A stretch of 64,000 nucleotides of DNA. Source: Nocardioides kribbensis. Its GTDB lineage: Bacteria > Actinomycetota > Actinomycetes > Propionibacteriales > Nocardioidaceae. Each line of letters opens with the position of its first letter. The stretch's first letter is position 1. The notes under the pieces were generated by a model that worked only from the letters and a program-made list of their open reading frames with translations, did no database searches and was not told the DNA's origin. Of the stretch, positions 51,454 to 61,587 are shown piece by piece. Where the stretch lies: contig NZ_JADCLL010000002.1 in the NCBI RefSeq assembly GCF_015070375.1, forward strand, positions 248,001 through 312,000, given 5' to 3'. The position numbers were made by a program, and so were the translations under genes.

Positions 51454-51484
51454 TTGACGACAGTGACAGCAATAGTGTCACAAT
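51454..51484 (+). promoter_or_regulatory. MerR-type promoter of fadA with TGACA-N7-TGTCA dyad
   Basis: TTGACG (51454-51459) and CACAAT (51479-51484) are 19 bp apart. GTGACA-N7-TGTCAC (51463-51481) fills the spacer. The predicted start of transcription leaves about 26 nt carrying GAGG before the thiolase ATG. The same half-sites and spacing recur upstream of the racemase at 42155. Confidence 0.65.
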
Positions 51485-51516
51485 CGACGCACAGACATCG
51501 AGCACCGAGGACGGTC

Positions 51517-52728
<1,212 letters not shown>

Positions 52729-52814
52729 GCCCCGCGCACCCGCGCGGACCGACCAGCCCCCTCCCGGCGTACGCGCCGACGCCCGTCACAGACCCAGACA
52801 GGACCCACACACGC

Positions 52815-55022
52815 ATGAGCACCACCACCACCGAGCAGACCGCCGTCCGCTACGACAAGGACGCCGACGGCATCGTCACCCTCACCCTCGACGACCCGCA
52901 CCAGTCGGCCAACACCATGAACGCCCTCTACACCTCCTCGATGAAGGCCGTCGTGGACCGCATCGAGGACGAGCTGGCCGCCGACGCCTCGAGCGTCACC
53001 GGCGTCGTGATCGCCAGCGCGAAGAAGACCTTCTTCGCCGGCGGCGACCTCAAGGGCATGGTCACCGCGACCCCCGACGACGCCGCGAGCGTCTTCGCGA
53101 TGGCCGAGGGTGTCAAGGAGCCGCTGCGCCGCCTGGAGAAGCTGCCCGTGCCGGTCGTCTCGGCCATCAACGGCGCCGCGCTCGGCGGCGGCTTCGAGAT
53201 CTGCCTGGCCACCAACCACCGCATCGTCGTCGACGACGACAAGATCGCCCTCGGCCTGCCCGAGTCGTCGCTGGGCCTGCTGCCCGGCGGCGGCGGCGTG
53301 ACCCGCATCGTGCGGCTGCTCGGCCTCCAGGCGGGGCTGATGGAGGTGCTGCTCACCGGCACGCAGTTCAAGCCGGCCCAGGCCGAGGAGAAGGGCCTGG
53401 TCGACGAGCTGGTCGCCACCCGCGAGGAGCTCCTGCCCGCGGCCAAGGCGTGGATCAAGGCCCACCCCGAGGCGACCACCAACCCGTGGGACGCCCCCGG
53501 CTACAAGATGCCCGGCGGCAACCCGAAGGGCCCGGCCCTGGCCGGCTTCCTGCCCGCCTTCCCGGCACTGCTGCGCAAGCAGACCAAGGGCGCGGTCTAC
53601 CCCGCCGCCCGCGCGATCCTCTCGGCCGCCGTCGAGGGCGCCATGCGCGACTTCGACACCGCCTCGCGCATCGAGTCGCGCTACCTGGTCAAGCTCATCA
53701 CCGAGCAGGGCTCGAAGAACATGATCCAGGCGTTCTTCTTCGACCTCCAGGCCATCAAGTCCGGCTCCATGCGCCCGCAGGGCATCGAGCCCTTCAAGGC
53801 CACCAAGGTCGGCGTGCTCGGCGCCGGCATGATGGGCGCCGGCATCGCCTACTCCTGCGCCCGCGCCGGCATGGAGGTCGTGCTCAAGGACGTCTCCGAC
53901 GAGAACGCCGCCAAGGGCAAGGCCTACTCCGAGGGCCTGCTCGACAAGGCCATCTCGCGCGGCAAGTCCACCGAGGAGAAGAAGGCCGAGCTGCTCGGCC
54001 GCATCACCGCCACCGGCGACGCCGCCGCCCTGGCCGGCTGCGACCTGGTCATCGAGGCCGTCTTCGAGGACCCCTCGCTCAAGGCCAAGGTCTTCGCCGA
54101 GGTCGCGCCCTACGTCAACGACGACGCGCTGCTGTGCTCCAACACCTCGACCCTGCCGATCACCGAGCTCGCCGAGGGCGTCGACCGCCCGAAGGACTTC
54201 ATCGGCCTGCACTTCTTCAGCCCCGTCGACAAGATGCCGCTGGTGGAGATCATCCGCGGCGCCGAGACCTCCGACGAGGCGCTGGCCAAGGCCTACGACG
54301 TCGTGCAGCAGATCCGCAAGACCCCGATCGTGGTCAACGACAGCCGCGGGTTCTACACCTCGCGCGTCATCGGCTTCTTCGTCAACGAGGGCCTGGCCAT
54401 GCTGGCCGAGGGCGCCCACCCGATCTCCCTGGAGCGCGCCGCGACGCAGGCGGGCTACCCCGTGGGCACGCTGCAGCTGACCGACGAGCTCAACATGGAG
54501 CTCATGGCCAAGATCGAGAAGGCCACCCGCGAGGCCGCCGAGCGCGACGGCACGCCGTACGCCATCCACCCCGGCACCGCCGTGGTGCAGCGCATGCTCG
54601 AGCTCGAGCGCCCCTCGCGCCTCAAGGGCAAGGGCTTCTACGAGTACGCCGACGGCAAGCGCCAGGGCCTCTGGGCCGGCCTCGCCGAGGAGTTCCCGGT
54701 GGCGGAGGAGCAGATCCCCTTCGAGGACATGAAGGAGCGGATGCTCTTCGCCGAGGCCCTCGAGACGGCCAAGTGCTTCGAGGAGGGCGTCATCACCTCC
54801 GCCGCGGCCGCCAACATCGGCTCCATCATGGGCATCGGCTTCCCGCCCATGACCGGTGGCGCCGCGCAGTACATGACCGGCTACCAGGCCGCCGACGGCG
54901 AGATCGGCCTGGCCGCCTTCGTCAAGCGCGCCGACCAGCTGGCCGAGCGCTACGGCGACCGCTTCGCCCCCACCGCCCACCTCCGCTCCATGGCGGAGAA
55001 GGGCGAGTCCTTCCCGGCCTGA
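52815..55022 (+). CDS. fadB: Fatty-acid oxidation complex alpha subunit: enoyl-CoA hydratase / 3-hydroxyacyl-CoA dehydrogenase
   Basis: 735 residues. N-terminal crotonase domain: FAGGDLKGM forms the oxyanion hole, with NGAALGGGFEICLATNHRI and GLPESSLGLLPGGGGVTR. A linker is followed by the NAD domain starting VGVLGAGMMGAGIAYSCARA, with LCSNTSTLPITEL and the catalytic HFFSPVDKMPLVEII. The two C-terminal dehydrogenase domains include FYTSRVIGFFVNEGLAMLAE. It hydrates enoyl-CoA and oxidises the 3-hydroxyacyl-CoA; FadA completes the cycle. The hairpin at 55099-55114 probably ends the operon. Confidence 0.96.
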   Translation: MSTTTTEQTAVRYDKDADGIVTLTLDDPHQSANTMNALYTSSMKAVVDRIEDELAADASSVTGVVIASAKKTFFAGGDLKGMVTATPDDAASVFAMAEGVKEPLRRLEKLPVPVVSAINGAALGGGFEICLATNHRIVVDDDKIALGLPESSLGLLPGGGGVTRIVRLLGLQAGLMEVLLTGTQFKPAQAEEKGLVDELVATREELLPAAKAWIKAHPEATTNPWDAPGYKMPGGNPKGPALAGFLPAFPALLRKQTKGAVYPAARAILSAAVEGAMRDFDTASRIESRYLVKLITEQGSKNMIQAFFFDLQAIKSGSMRPQGIEPFKATKVGVLGAGMMGAGIAYSCARAGMEVVLKDVSDENAAKGKAYSEGLLDKAISRGKSTEEKKAELLGRITATGDAAALAGCDLVIEAVFEDPSLKAKVFAEVAPYVNDDALLCSNTSTLPITELAEGVDRPKDFIGLHFFSPVDKMPLVEIIRGAETSDEALAKAYDVVQQIRKTPIVVNDSRGFYTSRVIGFFVNEGLAMLAEGAHPISLERAATQAGYPVGTLQLTDELNMELMAKIEKATREAAERDGTPYAIHPGTAVVQRMLELERPSRLKGKGFYEYADGKRQGLWAGLAEEFPVAEEQIPFEDMKERMLFAEALETAKCFEEGVITSAAAANIGSIMGIGFPPMTGGAAQYMTGYQAADGEIGLAAFVKRADQLAERYGDRFAPTAHLRSMAEKGESFPA

Positions 55023-55098
55023 CACCGGGCCCGCGAGGGCTACCGGGCCCACCGGACCAGCACGACACCGCGGCGGAGACCGCGGGTCCTCCGAACGG

Positions 55099-55114
55099 CC
55101 GACCCCCTGGTCGG
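55099..55114 (+). terminator. Short hairpin after the fadA-fadB operon
   Basis: CCGACC (55099-55104) and GGTCGG (55109-55114) enclose CCCT, followed a little later by TCATTT. The stem is only 6 bp, so it is a weak candidate. Confidence 0.4.
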
Positions 55115-55174
55115 TCCGGGTCATTTGCCCGCGGAGGCCTCCTGGGGCAGCGCCCGCGCGGCCAGGATGGGGGC

Positions 55175-55912
55175 GTGACCTCCCCCCGGCCCGCCGTCGA
55201 CGTGCGCGCCCTCCACGTGCGCTTCGGCGAGGTGGAGGCGGTCGCGGGCGTCGACCTGGTGGCGTACGCCGGCCAGGCCACCGCCCTCCTGGGCCGCAAC
55301 GGCGCGGGCAAGTCGACGACGATGCGCGTGCTCGCCGGCGTCGTGCCGCCCACGTCGGGCACCGCCCGCGTCGCGGGCCACGACGTGCGGCGCGAGCCGC
55401 TGCGGGTCAAGCAGTCGGTGGGCTACTGCCCCGACGTGGGCGGGCTCGTGCCCCGCGCGACGCCGTGGGAGCACGTGCAGCTCTCCGCGCGGCTGCGCCG
55501 CCTCGACCGCACGTGGCGCACCCGCCCGGTGGGCTGGGAGCAGCGCGCCCGCGACCTGCTCGAGCGCTTCGAGCTCGGCGACGTCGCCCACCGGGTGACG
55601 GCCGGCTTCTCCCACGGTATGGGCCGCCGGCTCTCGGTGGTGCTGGCCGCGCTGCACGAGCCCGACGTGCTGCTGCTCGACGAGCCCTTCGACGGCGTCG
55701 ACCCGATCGGCGTGGAGGCGACCCTGGAGGTCGTCGCCGACGCCCGCGCCCGTGGCGCCTGCGTCCTGGTCTCCACCCACCTGCGCGAGCTGGCCATCGA
55801 GGCCTGCTCGACCGTGACCGTGCTGCGGGGCGGCGCCCAGGTCGCCACGCTCCCGGCCGCCGACATGGTGGGGGAGGACGGCGCGCGTGCCTACCGCGGC
55901 CTCCTCGACTGA
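55175..55912 (+). CDS. ABC transporter ATP-binding protein (exporter type)
   Basis: 245 residues from a GTG preceded by a GGATGGGGG tract. Walker A GRNGAGKST (40-48), Walker B DVLLLDEPFDGVDP and switch STHLREL are intact. The signature motif reads FSHGMGRRLS, not LSGGQ, as in some CcmA/NatA-type subgroups. It is paired with the downstream polytopic protein, overlapping it by 26 bp, to form a putative exporter or membrane-remodelling complex. Substrate unknown. Confidence 0.92.
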   Translation: MTSPRPAVDVRALHVRFGEVEAVAGVDLVAYAGQATALLGRNGAGKSTTMRVLAGVVPPTSGTARVAGHDVRREPLRVKQSVGYCPDVGGLVPRATPWEHVQLSARLRRLDRTWRTRPVGWEQRARDLLERFELGDVAHRVTAGFSHGMGRRLSVVLAALHEPDVLLLDEPFDGVDPIGVEATLEVVADARARGACVLVSTHLRELAIEACSTVTVLRGGAQVATLPAADMVGEDGARAYRGLLD

Positions 55913-57491
55913 GCGCTGGCCCGGCTCCGGCCCGCCGCGTCGTCCCGGGGCCGCCGCCCGCTGGCGCGCCGCACCCGCCGACGCGTGGCACGCCGTGGTC
56001 GACGCCGGCCACCTGGTCGCCTTCCGCGCCGGCACCGTGCGCAGCCGCAGGGTCCTCGTCGCGCTCGCCGCCGCCTTCGTCGCGCTCACCGCGGCGGCCG
56101 CGGTCGTGCCGGCGTGGACCCCCGGTGCGGGCTCGGGGGAGGGCCACAGCCTCGACGTGCTCCTGCTGCTGCCCACCGCGATGGCGGGCTTCCTGCTGCT
56201 GGCGCTGGTCTCGGCGGTCGTCTCCGGGGGCGGGCGCGAGCTGCTGGCGCGCGACCCGGCCGCGGTGCACCCGGTCAGCCCTACGACCGACCACCTCGGG
56301 GCGCTGGTCCTCGCACCCCTCAACATCGCCTGGCTGCTGCAGGCCTGGACGCTGCTGGGCAGCACCGCCTACGCCGTGGGCCCGGGCCGCGGCGGCGCCG
56401 ACCTCGCCGCCGCGCAGGTCGGCATGCTGCTGTGGCTGGCCCTGGCCACGGCGCTCGCGCAGGTCGTCGCCTGGAGCCTGGAGGGCCTGCGCCGCCTGCG
56501 CGGCGGTGTCCTGGCCGTGCGCCTGCTCGGCCTCGGGGTGCTCGCCGCGGGGCTGGCCCTGCAGGCCACCGGTCGGCTGGTGCCGGCCCTCGACCGCGGC
56601 CCGACCGTGCCGGTGCTGGGCGGCCTCGTGGGCGGCCCCGGCTCGCGGTGGGGCCTCACCGTGGCCGGCCTGCTCGTGGCGACCCTGCTCGCGGTCGCCC
56701 TCGGCGCCGTGCCGGCCCACCTGGCGGTGCGCCGCCACCCGCGCGACGAGCAGGGCAGCGAGACCGCGCACCACGAGGCCCGCCCGCTGGCCCGCGGGCC
56801 GCTCACCGCGCTCGTGCGCACCGACCGGGCCTCGGTGTGGCGCGCGGTGCCGATGCGACGCGGGCTGCTGGTGCTCGCCGTGGGCCCCGGCCTGGTCGCC
56901 CTGCTGGGCGGGCTGCGCTGGGACACCATGACGGTGCTCCCCGGCCTGGTCGCCTCCGGCGGCGCGCTGCTCTTCGGGGTCAACGCGTGGTGCCTCGACG
57001 GCCGCGGCGGGCGCTGGCGCGAGAGCCTGCCGGTCGGCCCGGCCACGGTCTTCGACGCCCGCGCGTGGGTGCTGGCGGAGTTCCTGCTCGCGGCCTCGCT
57101 GCTGACCACCGCGATCGCCGCGGTGCGCGCCGGGGTGCCGAGCGCGGCCGAGCTCGCGGCGATCACGGCCACGCTGGCGGTGGTCACCGTGCAGGTGGTC
57201 GCGGCCGCGATGCGCTGGTCGCTGGCCCACCCCCACGCGGTCGACCTGCGCTCGGCCCGCGCGACCCCCGCCCCGCCGCTGGGCATGGTCGGCTACTCCA
57301 CCCGCCTCGCGGTGAGCACGACCGTGACCGGCCTGGTCTTCTCCGGGCTCAGCCGCGCCGAGGGGTGGGCGCTGCCGGTGCTGTGCGCCGTACCGTTCCT
57401 GGCGTGGTCGTCGTGGCGCCTGCTGCGCACCCGCCGCCGCTGGCTCGACCCCGTCGAGCGCGCCCGCGTCGTGCTGACCGTCACCGCCTGA
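55887..57491 (+). CDS. ABC exporter membrane subunit, large polytopic
   Basis: 534 residues from a GTG inside the ATPase gene. After a basic leader there are at least ten hydrophobic segments, for example VLVALAAAFVALTAAAAVV, AMAGFLLLALVSAVVSG, LLVLAVGPGLVALLGGL and FLLAASLLTTAIAAV. No conserved domain name comes to mind, but the overlap with the ATPase gene makes the partnership clear. The start could be later, for instance near 55994. It may export a small molecule or peptide. Confidence 0.78.
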   Translation: MPTAASSTERWPGSGPPRRPGAAARWRAAPADAWHAVVDAGHLVAFRAGTVRSRRVLVALAAAFVALTAAAAVVPAWTPGAGSGEGHSLDVLLLLPTAMAGFLLLALVSAVVSGGGRELLARDPAAVHPVSPTTDHLGALVLAPLNIAWLLQAWTLLGSTAYAVGPGRGGADLAAAQVGMLLWLALATALAQVVAWSLEGLRRLRGGVLAVRLLGLGVLAAGLALQATGRLVPALDRGPTVPVLGGLVGGPGSRWGLTVAGLLVATLLAVALGAVPAHLAVRRHPRDEQGSETAHHEARPLARGPLTALVRTDRASVWRAVPMRRGLLVLAVGPGLVALLGGLRWDTMTVLPGLVASGGALLFGVNAWCLDGRGGRWRESLPVGPATVFDARAWVLAEFLLAASLLTTAIAAVRAGVPSAAELAAITATLAVVTVQVVAAAMRWSLAHPHAVDLRSARATPAPPLGMVGYSTRLAVSTTVTGLVFSGLSRAEGWALPVLCAVPFLAWSSWRLLRTRRRWLDPVERARVVLTVTA

Positions 57492-57680
57492 CGCCGCGCG
57501 CCGCTCTCGCCGGGGGACGTCATGCGCTGTGTGGATGCGCCTGCACGTCCCGCACGACGTCCCGCCTCGCAGCCCCACGAGCCGGCCCCGCCCCCCGGGG
57601 GGCGCCACCGCGCCGGCGACCCGCAGCCGCCCGCACGCCCGTGAGACGCCCGTCACCCGGCTGCCTCTAGGGTGCGAGGC

Positions 57681-58946
57681 ATGGACTTCTCCCCCTCGCC
57701 GCGCGCGGCCGACCTGACCGCCCGGGTGGCGGCCTTCATCGCCGAGGAGGTGACGCCGGTCGAGGCGGAGTACCACGCCGAGCTCGCCCGCCGCCGCGCC
57801 GACCGCAGCGGGCCGAGCCCGTGGGAGCCGCAGCCGGTGCTCGAGGAGCTCAAGGCCAAGGCCCGCGCGCAGGGCCTGTGGAACCTCTTCCTGCCCAAGG
57901 AGCACGCGGGGGAGTACGCCGCGCGCTTCGGCACCGACGGCGGCGAGGGCCTCACCAACGTCGACTACGCCCCGATCGCCGAGCTCACCGGCCGCAGCGC
58001 CATCGCGCCGCTGGTGCTCAACTGCAACGCCCCCGACACCGGCAACATGGAGGTGCTGCTGCGCTACGGCACCCAGGCCCAGCGCGACGAGTGGCTCGAC
58101 CCGCTGCTCGACGGCCGGATCCGGTCGGCCTTCACCATGACCGAGCCCGGCGTGGCCTCCTCCGACGCCACCAACATGGCCGCCACGGCGGTCGTCGACG
58201 GCGACGAGGTCGTCATCAACGGGCGCAAGTGGTGGTCGACCGGCGTCGGCCACCCCGACTGCAGGATCTTCGTCTTCATGGGTCTCACCGACCCCGACGC
58301 CGACCGCCACCACCGTCACTCCATGGTGCTGGTGCCGCGCGACACCCCCGGCGTCAGGATCGAGCGGCTGCTCTCGACCATGGGCATCCAGGACGAGCCG
58401 CTCGGCCACGGCGAGGTCTCCTTCACCGACGTGCGGGTGCCGGTCTCCAACATCCTCAGCGGCCCCGGCGAGGCCTTCGGCATCGCCCAGGGCCGCCTGG
58501 GCCCCGGCCGCGTGCACCACTGCATGCGCCTCATCGGCCTGGCCGAGCTGGCGCTGGAGCTGGCGTGCCGCCGCGGCCTCGAGCGCGAGGCCTTCGGCAA
58601 GCCGCTGGCCAACCTCGGCGGCAACCGCGAGCGCATCGCCGATGCCCGCATCGCCATCAACAGCGCCCGCCTGCTGGTGCTCGACGCGGCCTGGAAGCTC
58701 GACGTCGGCGGCCCGCTCAACGCCCTCTCCGAGGTCTCCCAGATCAAGGTCGCCGTGCCCACCATGGCCCAGCAGGTCATCGACATGGCCATGCAGCTGC
58801 ACGGCGGCGGCGGTCTCTCCGACGACCACCCGCTCGCCGCGGCCTGGACCTCGGCGCGCGCCCTGCGGCTGGCCGACGGCCCCGACGAGGTGCACCGCGG
58901 CGTGGTCGCGCGCCTCGAGCTCGGCCAGTACGGCGCACGCCGGTGA
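57681..58946 (+). CDS. Acyl-CoA dehydrogenase, ACAD11-like
   Basis: 421 residues from the ATG at 57681; TAGGGT (57668-57673) lies 7 nt upstream, giving a leaderless start. FAD/acyl-CoA dehydrogenase features: AFTMTEPGVASSDATNMAA, WWSTGVGHPDCRIFVFMGL, and MQLHGGGGLSDDHPLAAAW. The C-terminal catalytic segment reads ADGPDEVHRGVVAR (398-411), with Asp where typical enzymes carry the catalytic Glu. The DGPDEVH variant is characteristic of the ACAD10/11 group, which acts on 4-hydroxyacyl-CoA via phosphorylated intermediates. It heads a coupled operon with an SDR and an APH-like kinase. Confidence 0.9.
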   Translation: MDFSPSPRAADLTARVAAFIAEEVTPVEAEYHAELARRRADRSGPSPWEPQPVLEELKAKARAQGLWNLFLPKEHAGEYAARFGTDGGEGLTNVDYAPIAELTGRSAIAPLVLNCNAPDTGNMEVLLRYGTQAQRDEWLDPLLDGRIRSAFTMTEPGVASSDATNMAATAVVDGDEVVINGRKWWSTGVGHPDCRIFVFMGLTDPDADRHHRHSMVLVPRDTPGVRIERLLSTMGIQDEPLGHGEVSFTDVRVPVSNILSGPGEAFGIAQGRLGPGRVHHCMRLIGLAELALELACRRGLEREAFGKPLANLGGNRERIADARIAINSARLLVLDAAWKLDVGGPLNALSEVSQIKVAVPTMAQQVIDMAMQLHGGGGLSDDHPLAAAWTSARALRLADGPDEVHRGVVARLELGQYGARR

Positions 58947-59734
58947 GCGCCCCCGCGGCCGAGCGGGCCGGCGCCCCCCTGCGCGTGCTCGTCACCGGCG
59001 CCGCCTCGGGGCTCGGCGAGGCGCTCAGCGAGGCCTTCGAGGCCCGCGGCGACGAGGTGCTGCGCACCGACCTGCGCGCCCCTGACGGCGGGCTGGCCCT
59101 CGACATCACCTCCGACGACGACTGGGCCGCCGCGGTGGCCGAGGTCGAGCGGCGCTGGGGCGGGCTCGACGTGCTGGTCAACAACGCCGGCGTGGCCGGT
59201 GGCGGCCGGCTCGACGTGGCCACCCTCGAGGAGTGGCACTGGATCTTCGAGATCAACCTCTTCGGCGCCGTGCGCGGCACCCGCGCCTTCGTGCCGCTGC
59301 TCAAGCGGCAGGGGTCGGGGGCGATCGTCAACGTCGCCTCGCTGGCGGGCCTGGTCCACCCGGCCGGCATGGCGTCCTACAACGCGGTGAAGGCCGCGGT
59401 CGTGGCGCTCACCGAGACCACCGGCCACGAGCTGGCCGGCCACGGGGTCAGCGCCCACGCGGTCTGCCCGTCGTACTTCCGCACCAAGCTGATGGACTCC
59501 CTGCAGGGCGCCGACGCCGCGCTCGGCGCCACGATGGCGCGGCTGGTGGAGCGCTCCCCGATCACCGCCGCCGACATCGCCGCGGCCGTGCTCGAGGGCC
59601 TCGACGGCGGCGCCGAGCTGATCGTGCCCGACCAGCCCGCCCGCGACGCGTGGGCGCTCAAGCAGCACGACCGCGCCGCCTACGACCAGGTCATGCGCGC
59701 CCAGGCGGCCAAGCTCGAGAGGAACGCACCATGA
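58943..59734 (+). CDS. SDR-family oxidoreductase of the ACAD11-like operon
   Basis: 263 residues from a GTG overlapping the dehydrogenase stop (GTGA). VLVTGAASGLGEALSEAFEA, LVNNAGVAGGGRL, and the catalytic Ser...YNAVK (SLAGLVHPAGMASYNAVKAA) are classical. It should interconvert a hydroxyl and a keto group with NAD(P). In the P. putida levulinate pathway an SDR supplies 4-hydroxyacyl-CoA to the kinase, and by analogy that is a plausible role here. Confidence 0.9.
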   Translation: MSAPAAERAGAPLRVLVTGAASGLGEALSEAFEARGDEVLRTDLRAPDGGLALDITSDDDWAAAVAEVERRWGGLDVLVNNAGVAGGGRLDVATLEEWHWIFEINLFGAVRGTRAFVPLLKRQGSGAIVNVASLAGLVHPAGMASYNAVKAAVVALTETTGHELAGHGVSAHAVCPSYFRTKLMDSLQGADAALGATMARLVERSPITAADIAAAVLEGLDGGAELIVPDQPARDAWALKQHDRAAYDQVMRAQAAKLERNAP

Positions 59735-60837
59735 GCACCCCCACCGACGGGCCCGCCCCGGACGGCAACCCCGCCAAGGCCCTGCGCGAGGAGGACGCCT
59801 TCGACACCGCGGCCGTCGAGCGCTGGCTGGGGCGCGGGCCGATCACGGAGGTGCGCCAGTTCCGCGGCGGCGCCTCCAACCTGACCTACCTGCTGGCCAT
59901 GGCCGAGGGCCCCGACCTGATCCTGCGGCGGCCCCCGGTGGGCCGCAAGGCCAAGGGCGCCCACGACATGGGTCGCGAGCACCGCATCCAGGCCGCCCTC
60001 GCGCCGGTCTTCCCCTACATCGCACCCCAGGTCGGCCACTGCGACGACGAGTCGGTCATCGGCTCGGAGTTCTACGTCATGGAGCGCCTCGAGGGCACGA
60101 TCCTGCGCCAGGACTTCCCCGAGCAGCTGCGCCCGGTGGCCCCCGAGACCGCCGACGCGCTGTGCCGCCGCGCGCTCGACGTGCTGGTCGACCTGCACTC
60201 CGTCGACGTCGACGCCGTGCCCGAGCTGGCCGCGCTCAGCCGTGGCGAGGGCTACGTCGCCCGCCAGGTCTCCGGCTGGACCCGCCGCCTGGCCGACGCG
60301 CGCACCGAGGAGACCGGCGATTGGTCCGACGTCACCGGCTGGCTCGACGCCCACCAGCCCCCCGACGCCGGGCGGGTGCTGATCCACAACGACTACCGCT
60401 TCGACAACCTCGTGCTCGGCCCCGACCTCGAGGTCGCCGGCGTGCTCGACTGGGAGCTGGCCACCGTCGGCTGCCCGATGATGGACCTCAGCTGCACCTC
60501 GGCCTACTGGGTGCAGGCCGACGACGACGAGCTCTTCCAGCTCTTCCGCCGCCAGCCCACCACCACGCCGGGCATGTGGACCCGCGAGGAGCTGGCCCGC
60601 CGCTACTGCGAGCGCACCGGCCGCACCCTCAGCGCGCGCGACTGGACCTTCTACGAGGTCTTCGGCCTCTTCCGCCTCGCGGTGATCGCCCAGCAGATCT
60701 GGTACCGCTACGCCACCGGCCAGACCACCAACGAGTCGTACGCCGTGCTGGGCCAGGTCGTCCCCTACCTGGAGGCCCGCTGCCGCCGGCTGGTCGGCGA
60801 GGCCGGCTCCGGGGCCGGGTCCGGGGCCGGGGCCTGA
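59731..60837 (+). CDS. APH-type phosphotransferase (putative hydroxyacyl-CoA kinase)
   Basis: 368 residues; ATG overlaps the SDR stop, and GAGAGGAA is upstream. The aminoglycoside-phosphotransferase/kinase fold is intact: RQFRGGASNLTYLLAM, the catalytic loop HNDYRFDN (219-226) and metal-binding DWE (240-242). The family includes the N-terminal domain of ACAD10/11 and bacterial LvaA, which phosphorylate the 4-hydroxyl of acyl-CoA. Linkage to an ACAD11-like dehydrogenase supports this over antibiotic resistance. The tail is Gly/Ala-rich. Confidence 0.88.
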   Translation: MSTPTDGPAPDGNPAKALREEDAFDTAAVERWLGRGPITEVRQFRGGASNLTYLLAMAEGPDLILRRPPVGRKAKGAHDMGREHRIQAALAPVFPYIAPQVGHCDDESVIGSEFYVMERLEGTILRQDFPEQLRPVAPETADALCRRALDVLVDLHSVDVDAVPELAALSRGEGYVARQVSGWTRRLADARTEETGDWSDVTGWLDAHQPPDAGRVLIHNDYRFDNLVLGPDLEVAGVLDWELATVGCPMMDLSCTSAYWVQADDDELFQLFRRQPTTTPGMWTREELARRYCERTGRTLSARDWTFYEVFGLFRLAVIAQQIWYRYATGQTTNESYAVLGQVVPYLEARCRRLVGEAGSGAGSGAGA

Positions 60838-61559
60838 TGGGTCTGCTGCTGCTGGTGCGGCACGGCCAGGCCAGCTTCGGCGCCGACGACTACGACGTCC
60901 TCTCGCCCACGGGGTGGGAGCAGGGCCGCCTGCTGGGGGCCTCGCTGGCCGCCGCCGGCGCGCGCCCCACGGCGCTGGTGCGCGGGTCGATGCGCCGGCA
61001 CCGCGAGACCCTCGAGGCGCTCGTCGACGGCGCCGGCCGGGGGAGCGGTGACCCCGGGACTCCCGGGACACCCGAGACCCCCGGGGTCACGGTCGACGCC
61101 GGCTGGGACGAGTTCGACCACCTCGGCGTCGTGGGCGCCCACCCCGACCTGCTGGGCGACGACGCGTGGAGCGACCGGCGCGCCTTCCAGACCGCCTTCG
61201 TGGAGGCGACGCGGCGCTGGACCGCGGGCGAGCCGGGCGCCGACGGGGCGGCGTACCCGGAGTCGTGGGGGGACTTCCTGGGCCGGGTGCGCGGCGCGCT
61301 GACCGCCGCCGCCGCGGCGACCGGGAGCGGCGGCACGACGCTGGTCGTGACCTCCGGCGGCGCGATCGCCGCGGCCTGCGCCGCGCTGGTCGACCCCGAG
61401 GAGACCGACGAGGCGCGGCTGGCCCGGGCCTGGAGCCGCTTCAACACCGTGTGCGTCAACACGGGGGTGACCCGCGTGGTGGTCGGCTCGACCGGGCCGC
61501 GCCTGCTCACCTTCAACGAGCACCCGCACGTCTCCGGCGACACGCTCACCTACCGGTGA
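60837..61559 (+). CDS. Histidine phosphatase-family protein
   Basis: 240 residues; the ATG shares one base with the preceding stop (TGATG). LLLLVRHGQASFGADDYDVL gives the phosphorylated His9 and Arg8 of the RHG motif. Further phosphate-pocket residues appear in RGSMRRHRETLE and TLVVTSGGAI. A Pro/Thr/Gly linker (GDPGTPGTPETPG) is inserted after residue 70. It may remove phosphate from a pathway intermediate or act as a repair enzyme; the operon position next to a kinase is notable. Cytoplasmic. Confidence 0.9.
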   Translation: MGLLLLVRHGQASFGADDYDVLSPTGWEQGRLLGASLAAAGARPTALVRGSMRRHRETLEALVDGAGRGSGDPGTPGTPETPGVTVDAGWDEFDHLGVVGAHPDLLGDDAWSDRRAFQTAFVEATRRWTAGEPGADGAAYPESWGDFLGRVRGALTAAAAATGSGGTTLVVTSGGAIAAACAALVDPEETDEARLARAWSRFNTVCVNTGVTRVVVGSTGPRLLTFNEHPHVSGDTLTYR

Positions 61560-61587
61560 CGCCCGGTGAGCGCCCGGTGAGCGTCCC

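Noticed and set aside
59731..60837. Aminoglycoside-resistance gene
   Set aside because: The APH fold is present, but the gene is translationally coupled to an ACAD11-like dehydrogenase and an SDR, which fits acyl-CoA metabolism better.
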